From: Paramacrobiotus metropolitanus
Lineage: Eukaryota > Tardigrada > Eutardigrada > Parachela > Macrobiotidae
NCBI RefSeq assembly: GCF_019649055.1
Contig: NW_026570222.1
Span: 1,736,001 to 1,800,000, forward strand
DNA length: 64,000 nt
Direction: 5' to 3'
Shown here: positions 28,201 to 39,309 of the stretch, piece by piece
Layout of the letters: every line of letters begins with the position of its first letter
How positions within the stretch are numbered: the first letter of the stretch is position 1
Position numbers and translations under genes: made by a program
The notes under the pieces: model-generated
What the model was told of the DNA's origin: nothing
The model's input: only the letters and a program-made list of their open reading frames with translations
Database searches by the model: none

Positions 28201-29406
28201 CACAGTAAAGTTTCAAAAAGTTGATTTCATCGAATAATTAAATACCGAAACTGAACGAATCCGCTATCGTCGGCTTCCGATTCAGCCAAAATATCTGCAT
28301 AAAAAGGAGCGATGGCCGCATAAGACAGCGGAAACGGCCGATTTTCCAGTGCTGGTGCTGGTTCAGCGCCAAATGTTACAATCCCTTTTAGGCTCACCTG
28401 TGTAAAAAAACAATTCTGACATGGACCGGTTTTATTTTGTAGATAAGAATGAAATTAAGAGTAAAAACACAATCTCACTTCACTGAGTTCAACAACGTTT
28501 TACAATTGTCCATAATCGCAGATGTATATACTTCGCAATCGCAAAACAATTCGCAAAAATGCAAGCAAAATTCGCAAAAGTATTCGTGCGAAAGTGTTGC
28601 GAAAAGTAAATGCAAAAGTGTTACGAGGTATTCGCAAAAGTATACAATCACACTACAAATGCCACACAATATAAAATATCAATCATGGAATCTGCTTTAT
28701 CGAAAGCGGTTTCAACCGGCTTGGTTTCGCTAGATGCCAGATTTCCTCTTTCTCACACTCTAGTGACCTTATAAGTAATTACGTTGTATTTTATCTGGCA
28801 GGAATCTATCCGAATGCAGTATATATGCGGAAAAAAAAGAAAAAGTAGTAAACAGCAACACATTATAAAAAAATTTTTTTTCCCACGGATTCTCTTTAGC
28901 TTAATGCTAACTTGTAGTTCTGTTGTGTGCTACTTAATTATACATGAATGCTAAGCGGGTCAAACTATTCTACAGTCGTTAATACTGTACTTCGCTGGAC
29001 AAAATGCCCCGTTAAGAAAACCACCATCATGATTAAGCCACGGGCATGGTGATATTTAACTATGGTCAAATACAAATACCACACGTTTCCAAATTAAATA
29101 CTTAACTATGGTATATTAAGCTGATTCCTGAGTAAACTATCAATATTAAAACAGGTAAGTAAATTACTATACAGCGAAAATAATGTCCAGCAGTGGAGAT
29201 CTTACATGCGCTGTATTGTGCTTGACTCCGTACAGAACAATCGGTATATCCAACTGTAAGAAAGCTGTCCCGTCGGTTACAAAAGCATCGCTTTCGTCCC
29301 CATTGGCACCATTTCCGTATGAGAAAAGGTCAGCTTCCGTTATACATGTCACCCACGGTATCAAAATAAAGAAAAGGTAAAAATAAAAAGAGGTGCAATG
29401 TGCCAT
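22247..29406 (-). CDS. nidogen (entactin) basement-membrane glycoprotein
   Basis: Secreted linker between laminin and collagen IV networks. Twenty exons in transcript order: 29406-29206, 28397-28246, 28130-27989, 27800-27598, 27132-26843, 26534-26328, 26259-26026, 25963-25763, 25679-25458, 25389-25246, 25183-25043, 24972-24847, 24534-24403, 24337-24188, 23878-23639, 23563-23389, 23135-22978, 22853-22693, 22604-22469, 22383-22247, giving 1183 aa in one frame (human NID1 about 1247). Order: signal peptide; NIDO/G1 domain (exons 1-5; DLFSYGNG matches the vertebrate LELFPFG start); acidic linker; EGF; G2F domain (exons 7-9; [12 protein letters not shown]-like core, HFSGLDEH); five EGF modules including a calcium-binding DIDEC type; six-bladed YWTD propeller ([36 protein letters not shown]); C-terminal EGF. 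No thyroglobulin module is seen. The exon 18 donor is ambiguous (22693 or 22705). Confidence 0.92.
28535..28645. repeat. degenerate TTCGCAAAAGT-type tandem repeat in nidogen intron 1
   Basis: Seven or more imperfect copies of a unit of about 11-16 bp built around TTCGCAAAAGT lie in the first nidogen intron (28398-29205). The copies are too diverged for a perfect satellite. I see no coding potential. Confidence 0.6.
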
Positions 29407-31313
29407 ATTTCCCCAAGAATATAATATCATGCGTATGTATGCTGTACAATCCAACAAGAGCGATCCCGGTTAAAATGGCCGGATACGCAGAACCACGGAT
29501 TCGCTGGTAAAAGATTACGCGACAAATTTGGTTTAGTGCATTTTTAGCGTAAATATTTCCGTTCCACTGAAAATCTGACTACTGTGCCACACTTGGCACT
29601 ATGTTATCACCACTATTTACTGATTCTCTGCACACCAAGGTATCATAAAAGCCGGCCACAACTCTGACTCGGCACGCTGCTGCTATATTTATGTTCTTCC
29701 AAGTTCCATCAGCGCGAAGCAACCGCTAAGACCAAAGATAAATCTTGATGGGAAATACAAACTGACCGTCAGTATTACTGGAGTAAAGAGCACAGACGCC
29801 ACACTAACGCGTTATAAACAGGTTAAGCAAAGCCGTGCAAACATAGATCATTTACATTTTGTGCGAAATTATTCCTCTATCGGTGCCCCCTTTCGCCCAG
29901 TCCTATCTGGCAAGATGTCCATAAATAACCACTAATGTGTTAAAGAACGTAAATATTTCCCTTCGAGCCTTTTGACCGTAATAAACTTTGCGGTTTGGAA
30001 GTGTACGAGCTAATTTTCAACATTGATCAACGTTATTAAACGTATGCAGTAAACGTCACTTACTGCAAACTGCAACTCGAATAGTATCAAACGTCTAACT
30101 TTTGGCATGTGTGCAGCACCATCAAAATTTTTTTATTTATTACATTACCAAAGGAATGCTTGTTGCAGTTATTTTAGATAACGGAAATAAAAATTCAATT
30201 TTGTGCCAATGTTGAATTGATTCAATTAAGAAGACCTGTTTCATTCAACAAACAGCAAAGCATATTTAGGGTAAGAATATGCATTTTACATAAGATCTAT
30301 GCATAAACTGATTATAAAAGGCCACCTAATAATTAAACTGCGAAACTGTAAATACAAAAAAATTCAGTAAGCATTCATAAAAGTGTCTTCGCCTGGCAGC
30401 GCATGTGCATATGTGGACTGAGGAAAATTTACTGCAGAGTTTTCTTCACTTAAAATACTAAAAAAAAGCTGGATGAGCTATTTACTTGTTCTGCATACTT
30501 ACAAATTAGTGGAGACTTTAATTTAAGCGTAAATGGTACTGAAATGAAATGCTCGTATTTTTTGAAAAACCTAAAAAATGCTCACGTATAAAACGTTAAT
30601 TTCAGCAATGATCGCAAGTTCGCAATGGCACTATATATCGTACTTTTGATCTAGCTTTCGTATTCGCGTAGTGCAGACTTAACAAGGAAAGAGCACAAAG
30701 AAAGTGGGCAAGATACGAATTCGTTAAGAAAAATGCAAGAAAAATGTCGGACTTCGTAAAAACCATAAATCTTTCGGGTGACAAAAACCGCTGAGTCACA
30801 ACGTCCGAAAGGTAATTCGTTGTGTACAAAAGAACAACTAAGAACTTGTCACTTTGCTTATGCAATAAACGTAAACTCCAAGAGGTGCACTCTCCGGATA
30901 CCGGTTTCTGAAAGCAGTGAAGATTGTCAGCCAAATAATGTTCTGTGTATGTAAGAGACTGTTAAGTGTTAAATAGTACTTCTATACAAAATCAAAGTCA
31001 TTCTCAACAATTACTTGTCAACTGCCATTTTGTCTTCAAACCGATTAGCCAAACACTTAGTACTCGTATCATGGTCTATGTCCACTTGTCGGTTGTTTAG
31101 AAAACGTCAAATAAATTCTTGTACTAGAAAATACGCAGGCATTTACTTTGTAGACCGACAAAATATTTTTTTGCAAAAGCCGTATCTTCCTTAATTTAAT
31201 TAATTAAACATTTAAAACTAAGTTTGCAAAAGCAAACGTAGTTTAGTTTAGATATAGAAAACGACGCTATTCGTTTTAAAACACGTTTAAAAATTTAATA
31301 ATCTGTTACATAC
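29407..31313. other. no supported exon; spacer or intron between two NIDO blocks
   Basis: About 1.9 kb of AT-rich sequence. It should hold the nidogen promoter. If the upstream NIDO cassette is spliced into nidogen, it also acts as an intron of that longer transcript. A minus-strand 110-codon frame at 30602-30934 has no recognisable domain. Confidence 0.5.
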
Positions 31314-33197
31314 TTTGGTAGATCACGCATGCAGTCAGTTCCTGAGCCAGGCAGTGTTGTAACTCCCGTTTTGCCGTCGGTGTAACCTGCTTGTGCAAAT
31401 AAATACCGTGGTTGTGCAACGTTTTCCGTTGGCTGACTGGAGAACTGTGTCCATTCAATCCCTGCTTGCGGGTAAAGAAAAATCGCGTAGCTTTCTTGCC
31501 CGTTCGATGCCAAAGCTAACTGAAAGGAATTATCCTACAGCAAGACACAGAAAAGTTGAAATGCTATGCTGTAATCGATGCGTACAGCCGTAAAACACTC
31601 ATTGAGCAGCACTGGACCGCACTCATTCATCGATAAAATACTAGAGACACAGTCGTATATAACAGTTAACAGAGAAAGTTTGTGTCTTCAATGCAAAATC
31701 TGAACAACCACAAATTGTTTATGGGAAAATAACCAAATTAACGAATATTTATGCGAAGTAGTTTTTATATTATGGTGGTCAAGCTAATGCAAAATTTATC
31801 AAGATTGTCCGATTACGGCTACGCTCGATATAAAACGTTAAAAACTAAGCAAGCATTCTGCTTCTTTGAAAGCTTACCACATCCGCAGAATTCCCGTACC
31901 CTAAAACTTCGTGCCAGGTGGCAAGAAAAACAGATTGGGATCGGAATGTATCTGCTTGATCTGGATAAGACTGGTGAATCAGCTCATCAGCCCTCGCGAC
32001 CAGCTCAGCCCGTTTGGATTCTCTACGAAAAAGCCACCTTATATTAATTTACGCAAAATATTGTCGGAGAATGTTTTTTTATGTGTAAAATTCATTTATT
32101 TAAGCCCTTCTTTACTGCAAGAATTATTCTGTAGACTATAGTACATATAAGCAGAAAACTATGTATTATTTTTTCTATCCATCATTTGTGATGGCTCACC
32201 GGAAATATATTAATCCTTCGTTTTCGTTGTCGATGTGAGCATAAAACGGTGCAATTGCAGGATACTTGAATGGAAACTGGTCGGCATTAAACAACGGGAC
32301 ATTTGTGTCCGGGTTTTCTGGATTACGAGGCTGTTCCCGACAAACGGGTCCCAGAGTAACAATTCCGTTGAGGCTAACCTAAAAGCGAAAACCGTCGAAA
32401 ATAGTGCATTGTTAGAAGTTTTGGTAGTGGCGACCCAAGAAAGCAATTCAAAAGCGTAGTATGTATGCAGTCGGAAGTTGGAACAGTACGCCGTCGACCG
32501 TAGGCAGTGGAAAATCGTAAGTATACTCAACGTGTACCACCTTTAAATATTTTATGTTTATAAGCAACGTGTGCGATTTTAACCAGAATACATTGTACTA
32601 CTGCACTAACATAGGCTTCGTGATACGGGACACCGTAGAGAATGATGGGCACGGTAAGATTTAAATGCTCGGGGAAGAATGTGACAAGATTATCACCGTC
32701 AGACCACAGATGTTTTTCGGATGGAAGGAAGCCGGCAACAATACCGAAGGTGAAAAGGCCAGATGCCTTGCGTCTGTTGCTCATGCTCTGCAACGGAAAC
32801 ACAAATCCCATTAGATACTAGTACGCAAAAATCGCTTCTTGCAATAATAAAATTCATAACGAGGGCGAGCTGATTTACGAGAGTAACCCATATTGCAAAA
32901 GTAGCAACCTACAATTTTGTCGATCGGTTTTGGAGAATTTCGGTTAGGCGATTTCATCACACCAGTATATAAATATAGGAGTATCTATATACGTTTTTCC
33001 CTAATGGTTGCCTACTCAACTCAATGCCGCATACATACGAGTATATAGTAAGTAGTTGTATTACTTGTATATGCTGTCAGTTGTCGCAGTTGTTAACAAA
33101 TTCATCCTCAAATTGCGAAAAACGAAAAAAAAACAAGAATCAACTGCTTTTATTCGTAATAGTCTATCATACTTACGGATTTCAATTCTCCCGCCAT
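31314..33197 (-). CDS. duplicated nidogen NIDO-domain exon block
   Basis: Four exons (32787-32611, 32378-32200, 32022-31878, 31534-31314) encode a second NIDO domain. It is paralogous to nidogen exons 1-4: GLFTFG against DLFSYG, PIILYGVPYHEAYV against [24 protein letters not shown] against [20 protein letters not shown] against [24 protein letters not shown] against [14 protein letters not shown]. Exon-end phases (0, 2, 0, 2) are identical. A possible first coding exon is 33197-33177 (MAGELKS), joined in frame; otherwise translation could begin at the internal ATG near 32783. No hydrophobic signal peptide is visible upstream of GLFTFG, unlike nidogen itself, so the true 5' exon may be missing from my model. 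No matching fifth exon lies between 31313 and 29407. The block ends in a phase compatible with splicing to nidogen exon 5 at 27132. It could be an alternative 5' end, a separate small gene, or a partial duplicate. Confidence 0.75.
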
Positions 33198-34048
33198 TGC
33201 GTAGACGACGCCTGGATGTCCACTGTGCCAGCGCGTCGTACTTGGCGAAACAACTCCAACAAGATCTTCCGGGGATATAGTGACAGATGAGGGATATTTG
33301 CCTGAATCCTGAGGAAGCACAGACCTTATGTAGTTGGAGTGAAAGTGAGCGCTCTCTGGTAGTTAAACATTCTTGGGCGCATCGAAGTCTGAACGATCGG
33401 AACTGTCAACAAAATCAAACTACGTAATAATACTGCCAATACAGTACACGCAGTAGTAGCGTAGTAAGTACAGTAGTAATGCTCGATGACTCAGGCAGCA
33501 ACAATGCGCAAGCTGTGTGAATCACGATAGTGCCTTGGGCGATTTCGACATAGCGGGTTTAGCGTCCTGAAACGATGAGTGTTCCTCCCATTCCCTATCA
33601 CATGGTGTCAAAGTACTTATACTCATGCAGTCAGACTGTAAGTACTTAATCAGCCATAACTTAAGCTAAAACGTTGGGAAAACTTAATCTGCTGAATTTA
33701 GTGTTGTTTTTAGCGAAATTTTTTGCCCTAAAAAATCCGTAGTCACTTATACATTGTACTCTTGTTCTTATATATTTTTGTACTCGACGTGAACAAAACA
33801 AAAATCACCCATGAACTGTAATTGCTGACACGAATTATCGAAACGGTATTAACACACCAAACTTTCCACAACAATCGTACTGACCGTAAACAAACAAGAT
33901 AACAATCAGCATACAATAAACATGCATACTCGTATAAACTTTAGTTGCCACATAAGTATTCAGATCAACTTAAACGGGCTTGTTGCAGTTACACATCACC
34001 GCGTGAAAGACGCAAACAGTTCGTTTACAAATGTAAAAACTTTGATCA
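33198..34048. other. intergenic, nothing recognised
   Basis: About 850 bp between the start of the duplicated NIDO block and the stop codon of aftiphilin. No coding or structural feature is supported. Confidence 0.5.
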
Positions 34049-36559
34049 CTAGAATTTCTGGAATGTGGACGGTTTGATAGGCGAATTAATGAGCGTCGCC
34101 GACTGCATAAAATCCAAATTTCTAAAACGCTTGACAATTTCCTGGGCTTCTTCTTCCGGAGATTTTCCAGGCAGAGGTTTTATTACACCGTTTGTCATTT
34201 TCACCGGCTTTAAAGCAGTATCAGTGCTGGGCCGAGCAACAAACTGTGAACTGGATAGAGAGGCTACAGCATCTGTGAAAAATGCGATATTAAAATTTAT
34301 AACCCTTTCGGTATACACGCAACCGTTTTCCATCCTTAAAAACAGGTCTTCTGAATGCAAAAAAATCGTGTACAGAAAAATGTTCACTTCAAAGCACTTG
34401 CCTTTAGAATTTTGTGTATTCGGTGACGGAACTGTACTGGGCGTCCGATAATGTGTCGTAGGGGCATCAAAGGTTGCCAAATCAGACAATAGCTGTGTAT
34501 CAATCACAGTACGCATCGCTATATCACTCGTTTGATCCTTCTGCAGAAAAAAAATTTGTAACAAGTTTAACCCGACATCAAGGTAGGGATGAGTACCTGC
34601 ACAGCGTTTGTCTCCACTTTTACAGGCGTAAGAATAGTTTCGCCGTATCTGCTGCTGTGTAAAGCAACCGGTTCCTTCTTTTGCATTGCAAACTAAATAC
34701 ACAAGGTTCTTGATTAAAAAAAAACTTAGGGAAACACATATGAAAATGCCGTACCACGCTGTTAGGGTTTAGATTCAATGCACTGAGCATTTTCTGCCGT
34801 GAAACTGACGATAACCATTGAAATTTCAAGGCACTGGTTTCGTTAAGATTCTCCAAGGATGCCCATACGTCTGCAGCAATTCTAATAGAAACAAGATATC
34901 AACAATTTTCGAAACCTATCAGACTTCTATATATCGTCTTGATTTACCCGGATGCTACAGATGTACTGAGGATTCCATTTTCTCCTGTCACAGAATTATC
35001 GTCGGGCAATAATTTTTCCGGAAACGACTTTTGAAGCACAGCATCGAAGGTTACGGCAATCTAAGAGCAGACAACCTTCATTAAAACCTTCTAAAAAGTT
35101 GACATGGTTACTCTTGTACCTCATCAGAAACAGTTTCGATCGGTTTTTCGGCCACCGATACGGACTGGAAGTCATCGAAATCATCCGTGCCATCGTCCGG
35201 TTGATTTTCAAGTTCTGTAGGAGGAAATTCCGTAAACTCAGCCCAATCATCGTCTACAGTATCGTCATTTTCAACTTTAGTAACGCTGCCATTTTCCGGA
35301 TTAGCATGGTCCGCGCTATCATCCGCTACCGAAGAAACTGAATCCACAATATTCTGGACTGGTGCGGTCTGAGCATCTATTAGTTCGGGAGCAAGATCAA
35401 CTGCGGAACCGGAAGCTGTCGGCAACACATCGGTACCAGGCAAGTCTGAATCGACAAGAGCGGCCGCATCGACTGTTAGTGTTATCCACTCGTTCGTTAT
35501 TTGTGCAGCATCTTGATCCATTCGTTCTTGATTGGCAGAAATGATGGTAACACTTTCGGAATTGTCAGGGGAATTTGCATGTTCATTTTGTTCAGCATGG
35601 CCCCAACAAAATTCCATTGCCTCAGAATCATCCGCATAATCAAACTCCGCAATATTACTCGACCCAGGATCGTTCATAGATTCCGATAACGAATTATTCG
35701 TAATTTTTTCTGCATACATTTGTGTCTCGGGCTCATCAGCTGTCTTATTCTGCACTGTCGGCAGTTGCTCCAGCTCTGTTTTGCATTCTTCCGGATCTCG
35801 TTTCAGTTCTGGGAAACATTAAGCAAGTCAGACAGATGTTAGGAAAATTCATAATTGCAGGCAGACTAATGCAATTATGTAACTGAAAAACGCGAGATAC
35901 TACCATCGGGGAAAAAGTAAAAACATTGCGGCCAAATAGTATGAGCTTTCATACCCATACTAATTTGAAGTACAGTACAGTAAATACTTTAAAATAGTAT
36001 GGAGTCATGGACTATGGATATCGCATGGTCAGGTAAACTGACCCCTAATACCGAAAGCAGATAAGCAATCGAAAAAATTAATCAGCAATTTGGGCTTACG
36101 CTCCAAGTGGCAATACAACAATGCACCAGTCTGAAGTGATATTGTTAGCAAAAAACCACAATCCTAAAAACGCAAAAAGAAACTTAACTAATTAATTACG
36201 AAACACATACCATCCCAAGATTCAATCGGATATGCCGATTCGCCTACATTGTGAGAAACGTCTGTTGCTTTTGCGCTGGGATCAGCCAATATGTTGGCGA
36301 GTGCAGCAGGATTAGTTTCGATCGTATCAGTGCCAGCGACTGTATTCTCCTTCGCCTGCCGCGATAGCACTTCCTTTCGTTTTAATGAGTCCTTCTTGCG
36401 ATCAGTTCGACTACTTGCCACCATCTCGGCCTCGTCCTCAGCGTCTAACCGGCCAAAAGAGAAGCCAGTCGGAGTCTCTTCATCGTCATCCATTTCCGCG
36501 AACCCCCGTTCCATGGGTGGGGGACTCGCTGACAGCATGGGTGGAATGTCTTTATCCAT
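34049..36559 (-). CDS. aftiphilin homologue (clathrin/AP-1 accessory protein)
   Basis: AFTPH acts at the trans-Golgi network and endosomes through clathrin and the gamma-ear of AP-1. Exons in transcript order: 36559-36211, 35808-35120, 35060-34948, 34881-34755, 34692-34597, 34540-34402, 34272-34049, totalling 578 aa in one frame (human about 936; the disordered middle is shorter). The N-terminal MDKDIPPMLSASPPP matches the vertebrate start MEPDIIRMYSSSPPP. Short adaptor-binding motifs are visible: GFSFG near the start, and DDDWAEF and DDFDDFQ late in exon 2, all acidic and phenylalanine-centred. The clathrin-binding region is SALKFQWLSSVSRQKMLSAL in exon 4. The C-terminal EIVKRFRNLDFMQSATLI matches the family end. 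Most of exon 2 is acidic and disordered. The last intron (34273-34401) is GC-AG with an AAAG|GCAAGT donor. Confidence 0.87.
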
Positions 36560-37684
36560 TCCGTTTCCGATCACAGAACCACGGCTTGGAATCTCGGATA
36601 ATTGCAGGTTCCCGTATCCCACACCACAGTACAATTTACAACGAGTGCGTCGTCGTTTAATGCATTCATGCACTGAAACGGATTACATAATTCACCGTAC
36701 CAGAGTTTAGACCATTATCTGGAGAAACCACTATTCAGCAGGCAGTGCCAACATCACGTAGTTCGGGTCATATCAAAATGCACATTAATAATATAATGAA
36801 TGAATATTCAACAGACACGACGTTCTTTCGCCTGGTACTGAAACGGATCCGAGAATTATTTGACTGCGTCCGCATAGTAAATAAAAAATCTAATCCACAT
36901 ATAAGAGCCCGGAATTTTAAATACGAATCCTGGAATATATATATTTTAATACAGTACTCGCAAATCGCAGTATTAAATGGTGCGAACAGCGGTGTAAAGC
37001 AATGCAGTACAAGTGTCAACAGAGGAGCGGAAGTCCTGGAACAACGAATTGGAAGCTTCCTCGTACGCTCGTAGCGATCAGCTTATCCAGATGCGTGTCG
37101 AGCCGAAGACGGTATACGCCTACGGGCTACTTGCAGCACTGAGCACAGTAGCAAAAAGCACGAAAATGCGATCACAGTGTGATCATCACACTGAAGTGAC
37201 TGAACTAATATCGAAGGATTTGCATTTCTACAAAAATGCAAAGATTCCCGCTTTTAAAGATTTCCTTTCTAAAAATTTCTCAAGTACTTTCGAATGTTAA
37301 GGTCTTGACATTTTAATTAATCCTAAATCCTAACATACACTACTGTATAGCGTATACAGCAATGTAGGTGTCGATTTATTAGTAAATTATTCCTTACCAT
37401 TAGTACTTCATAGCAGTTCTAAATTGTTGAATTAGCGTAAAATATATATCAGTCAATTAATTCAAGCCGGAAAGTACAAAAATGTAATTCCGGGAATCAG
37501 TGCCTTTTATTGTCAAATCGTAGCAGCCGGTTAAACTACTCATGGGCAGAAAACCTTGAACAACAAGCAAAGCCAGTGCCACTTTACTGAACTTGTTGCA
37601 AACAAGTAAAAAAAACGTTACAAAAAAAACTCATGGCAGTTTCAGTTTTATTAACTGGTTTTTGATAAAAGAAATGATAAATCT
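36560..37684. other. intergenic between aftiphilin start and mL48 stop
   Basis: About 1.1 kb holding the aftiphilin promoter and 5' UTR and the mL48 3' end. Plus-strand frames at 36745-37074 and 37013-37300 lack splice or homology support. Confidence 0.5.
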
Positions 37685-38449
37685 TTATTTTTTAGTTCTA
37701 ACGGGACCCCCAAGTTCGTCCAACTGTGCCTTTAACGCATTCAGTTCATAATCCGGAATGTAACGCACTTCCTCATCTATCGGTTCATGCTGCTTTATAG
37801 TTAGAGTAACACCTTCCGGAAGAGTGGTATTGAGAGTATCCAGAAGCAATCCTAACATAGAAATCGTAACTCCTCCGATTTGCACGTTCCTCTCGTACAT
37901 AACCATATCGTACTCGTGCTCCACTAGGGTGCTCTGCGGCTTAAATGTCGTAACACGTTTGGACTCTGCAGGTGTAGCCCATCTAAAAATACATGACTTC
38001 GGTATATAACAGAGCAATAGAGCAAAAACCGCAAGTTCTTCCAAAAATGCTCACTTTTTTATGAAGTCAGCTCCAAGCGAACTGGCCAGCTTCGTTACGT
38101 AGGACATATGATTTTCAATCACGGCAAAATCATAGCCACGCATTCGAATGTTCAGCAGATCATGCGCAGGTGCGGATGGAGGGGGCTAAAATTAAATAAC
38201 GAATATATAAAAATGACAAAGTTCGGATGTTTTGAACTTCTAAAATTCCCGAGTGAGCAGAACGATATAATAATTTCTCACCAAATCTTCTGGCTCATAG
38301 ATGCCCTTCGCACATTGAGACGTAGAAATATATCTTTGGTTAACAAAAGGAATTCGCAGAAAACGCTGCTCGGGAGTACCCTTGGATTTGAGCAGGATAG
38401 GGACGGAGTATCGTCCGCAAAACCCACAAATTTTACCAAATGTTGTCAT
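37685..38449 (-). CDS. mitochondrial ribosomal protein mL48 (MRPL48)
   Basis: Component of the mitochondrial large ribosomal subunit, with a uS10-like fold. Exons in transcript order: 38449-38282, 38185-38055, 37982-37685, giving 198 aa (human 212). The N-terminal exon is Arg/Ser-rich and without acidic residues for about 25 aa, as expected for a mitochondrial targeting peptide, and ends in YEPEDL as in the vertebrate protein. The core contains NIRMRGYDFAVIENH and ERNVQIGGVTI, and the C-terminal TTLPEGVTLTIKQHEP closely matches human SSLPEGVRLSVKEH. The AATAAA-like sequence overlapping the stop codon is treated as a finding. Confidence 0.88.
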
Positions 38450-39309
38450 TTTAATATATTTATATGAAAATAAACTGCAGAAGTTTTGTCTGGGAGATTG
38501 CAAACCACAAAACAGCCTGTACTAACAAATAGATAACAGTTTTGTGCAATTTTTATTTTGAAGCTGTATCAGCCTGTATATGTGTAGTTTCGGCTCAATG
38601 GTTTGCACAGTTCCGACGCCCGTTGGCGGTTGCCCATTACGGAAGTTAGTGCACAGCATCCGGAGCAGACTGGAGTCCGGCGTGTGTCGGAGTTCGGACT
38701 GAAGTCTAAAATTCACTCTAAAATTGCTGTTCCCGGTAAAATCCCTTTTTGAGAGGACGCAAGAGAATTAATGATCTAATCAGTTTGTGAAACAGCGAAA
38801 TAAGCGTGCATACAGGACAAGTTGCATTGGTAGAAAGCTTTAAGAAGTACAGTAATCGTTTTTGAAACCTGCGGTATTTAGAGCAACTAAATAGCTAACA
38901 ACCGTTATTAAAAGCTACAACAACCTACAAGCCACAAGGAGTAAAGCGTACTAATTAAACTCGCAACACTACTTTAATTTTTATAAAAACACGGGAAAAA
39001 AATACAAGAATATCAACCAAAATATAAGAAAAATCAATAAAACCAAATGGCTGTATGGTTTTTACTTTATTGTTAGGAATGAGTCCAATGACTATTGGTA
39101 AGATTCTATACGTCATTCACAGATCCACATGACACATAAGGCCATACATAGTGTGAAAGCTCTAGGCCAAACTGAAAAAACACCTGTACAAGTATGCACA
39201 ACTCCCAGAAGATTCAATACTGTAAGGAAACAGAGCAATCTGTCCAAAATCAGCATGTTTCCAAAATTTCAACTGTATACGTTTTCTTTATAAATTTCCT
39301 GTCTATTAT
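38450..39309. other. intergenic, nothing recognised
   Basis: About 860 bp upstream of mL48 and downstream of the unresolved minus-strand gene. Presumably the mL48 promoter plus the other gene's 3' UTR. Confidence 0.45.

Noticed and set aside
30602-30934. 110-codon minus-strand frame between the two NIDO blocks
   Set aside because: No similarity to nidogen exon 5 or any domain; no splice signals placing it in either gene.
36745-37300. Two overlapping plus-strand frames upstream of aftiphilin
   Set aside because: The second begins with a non-ATG codon, I recognise no homology in either, and the AT-rich composition suggests chance frames.
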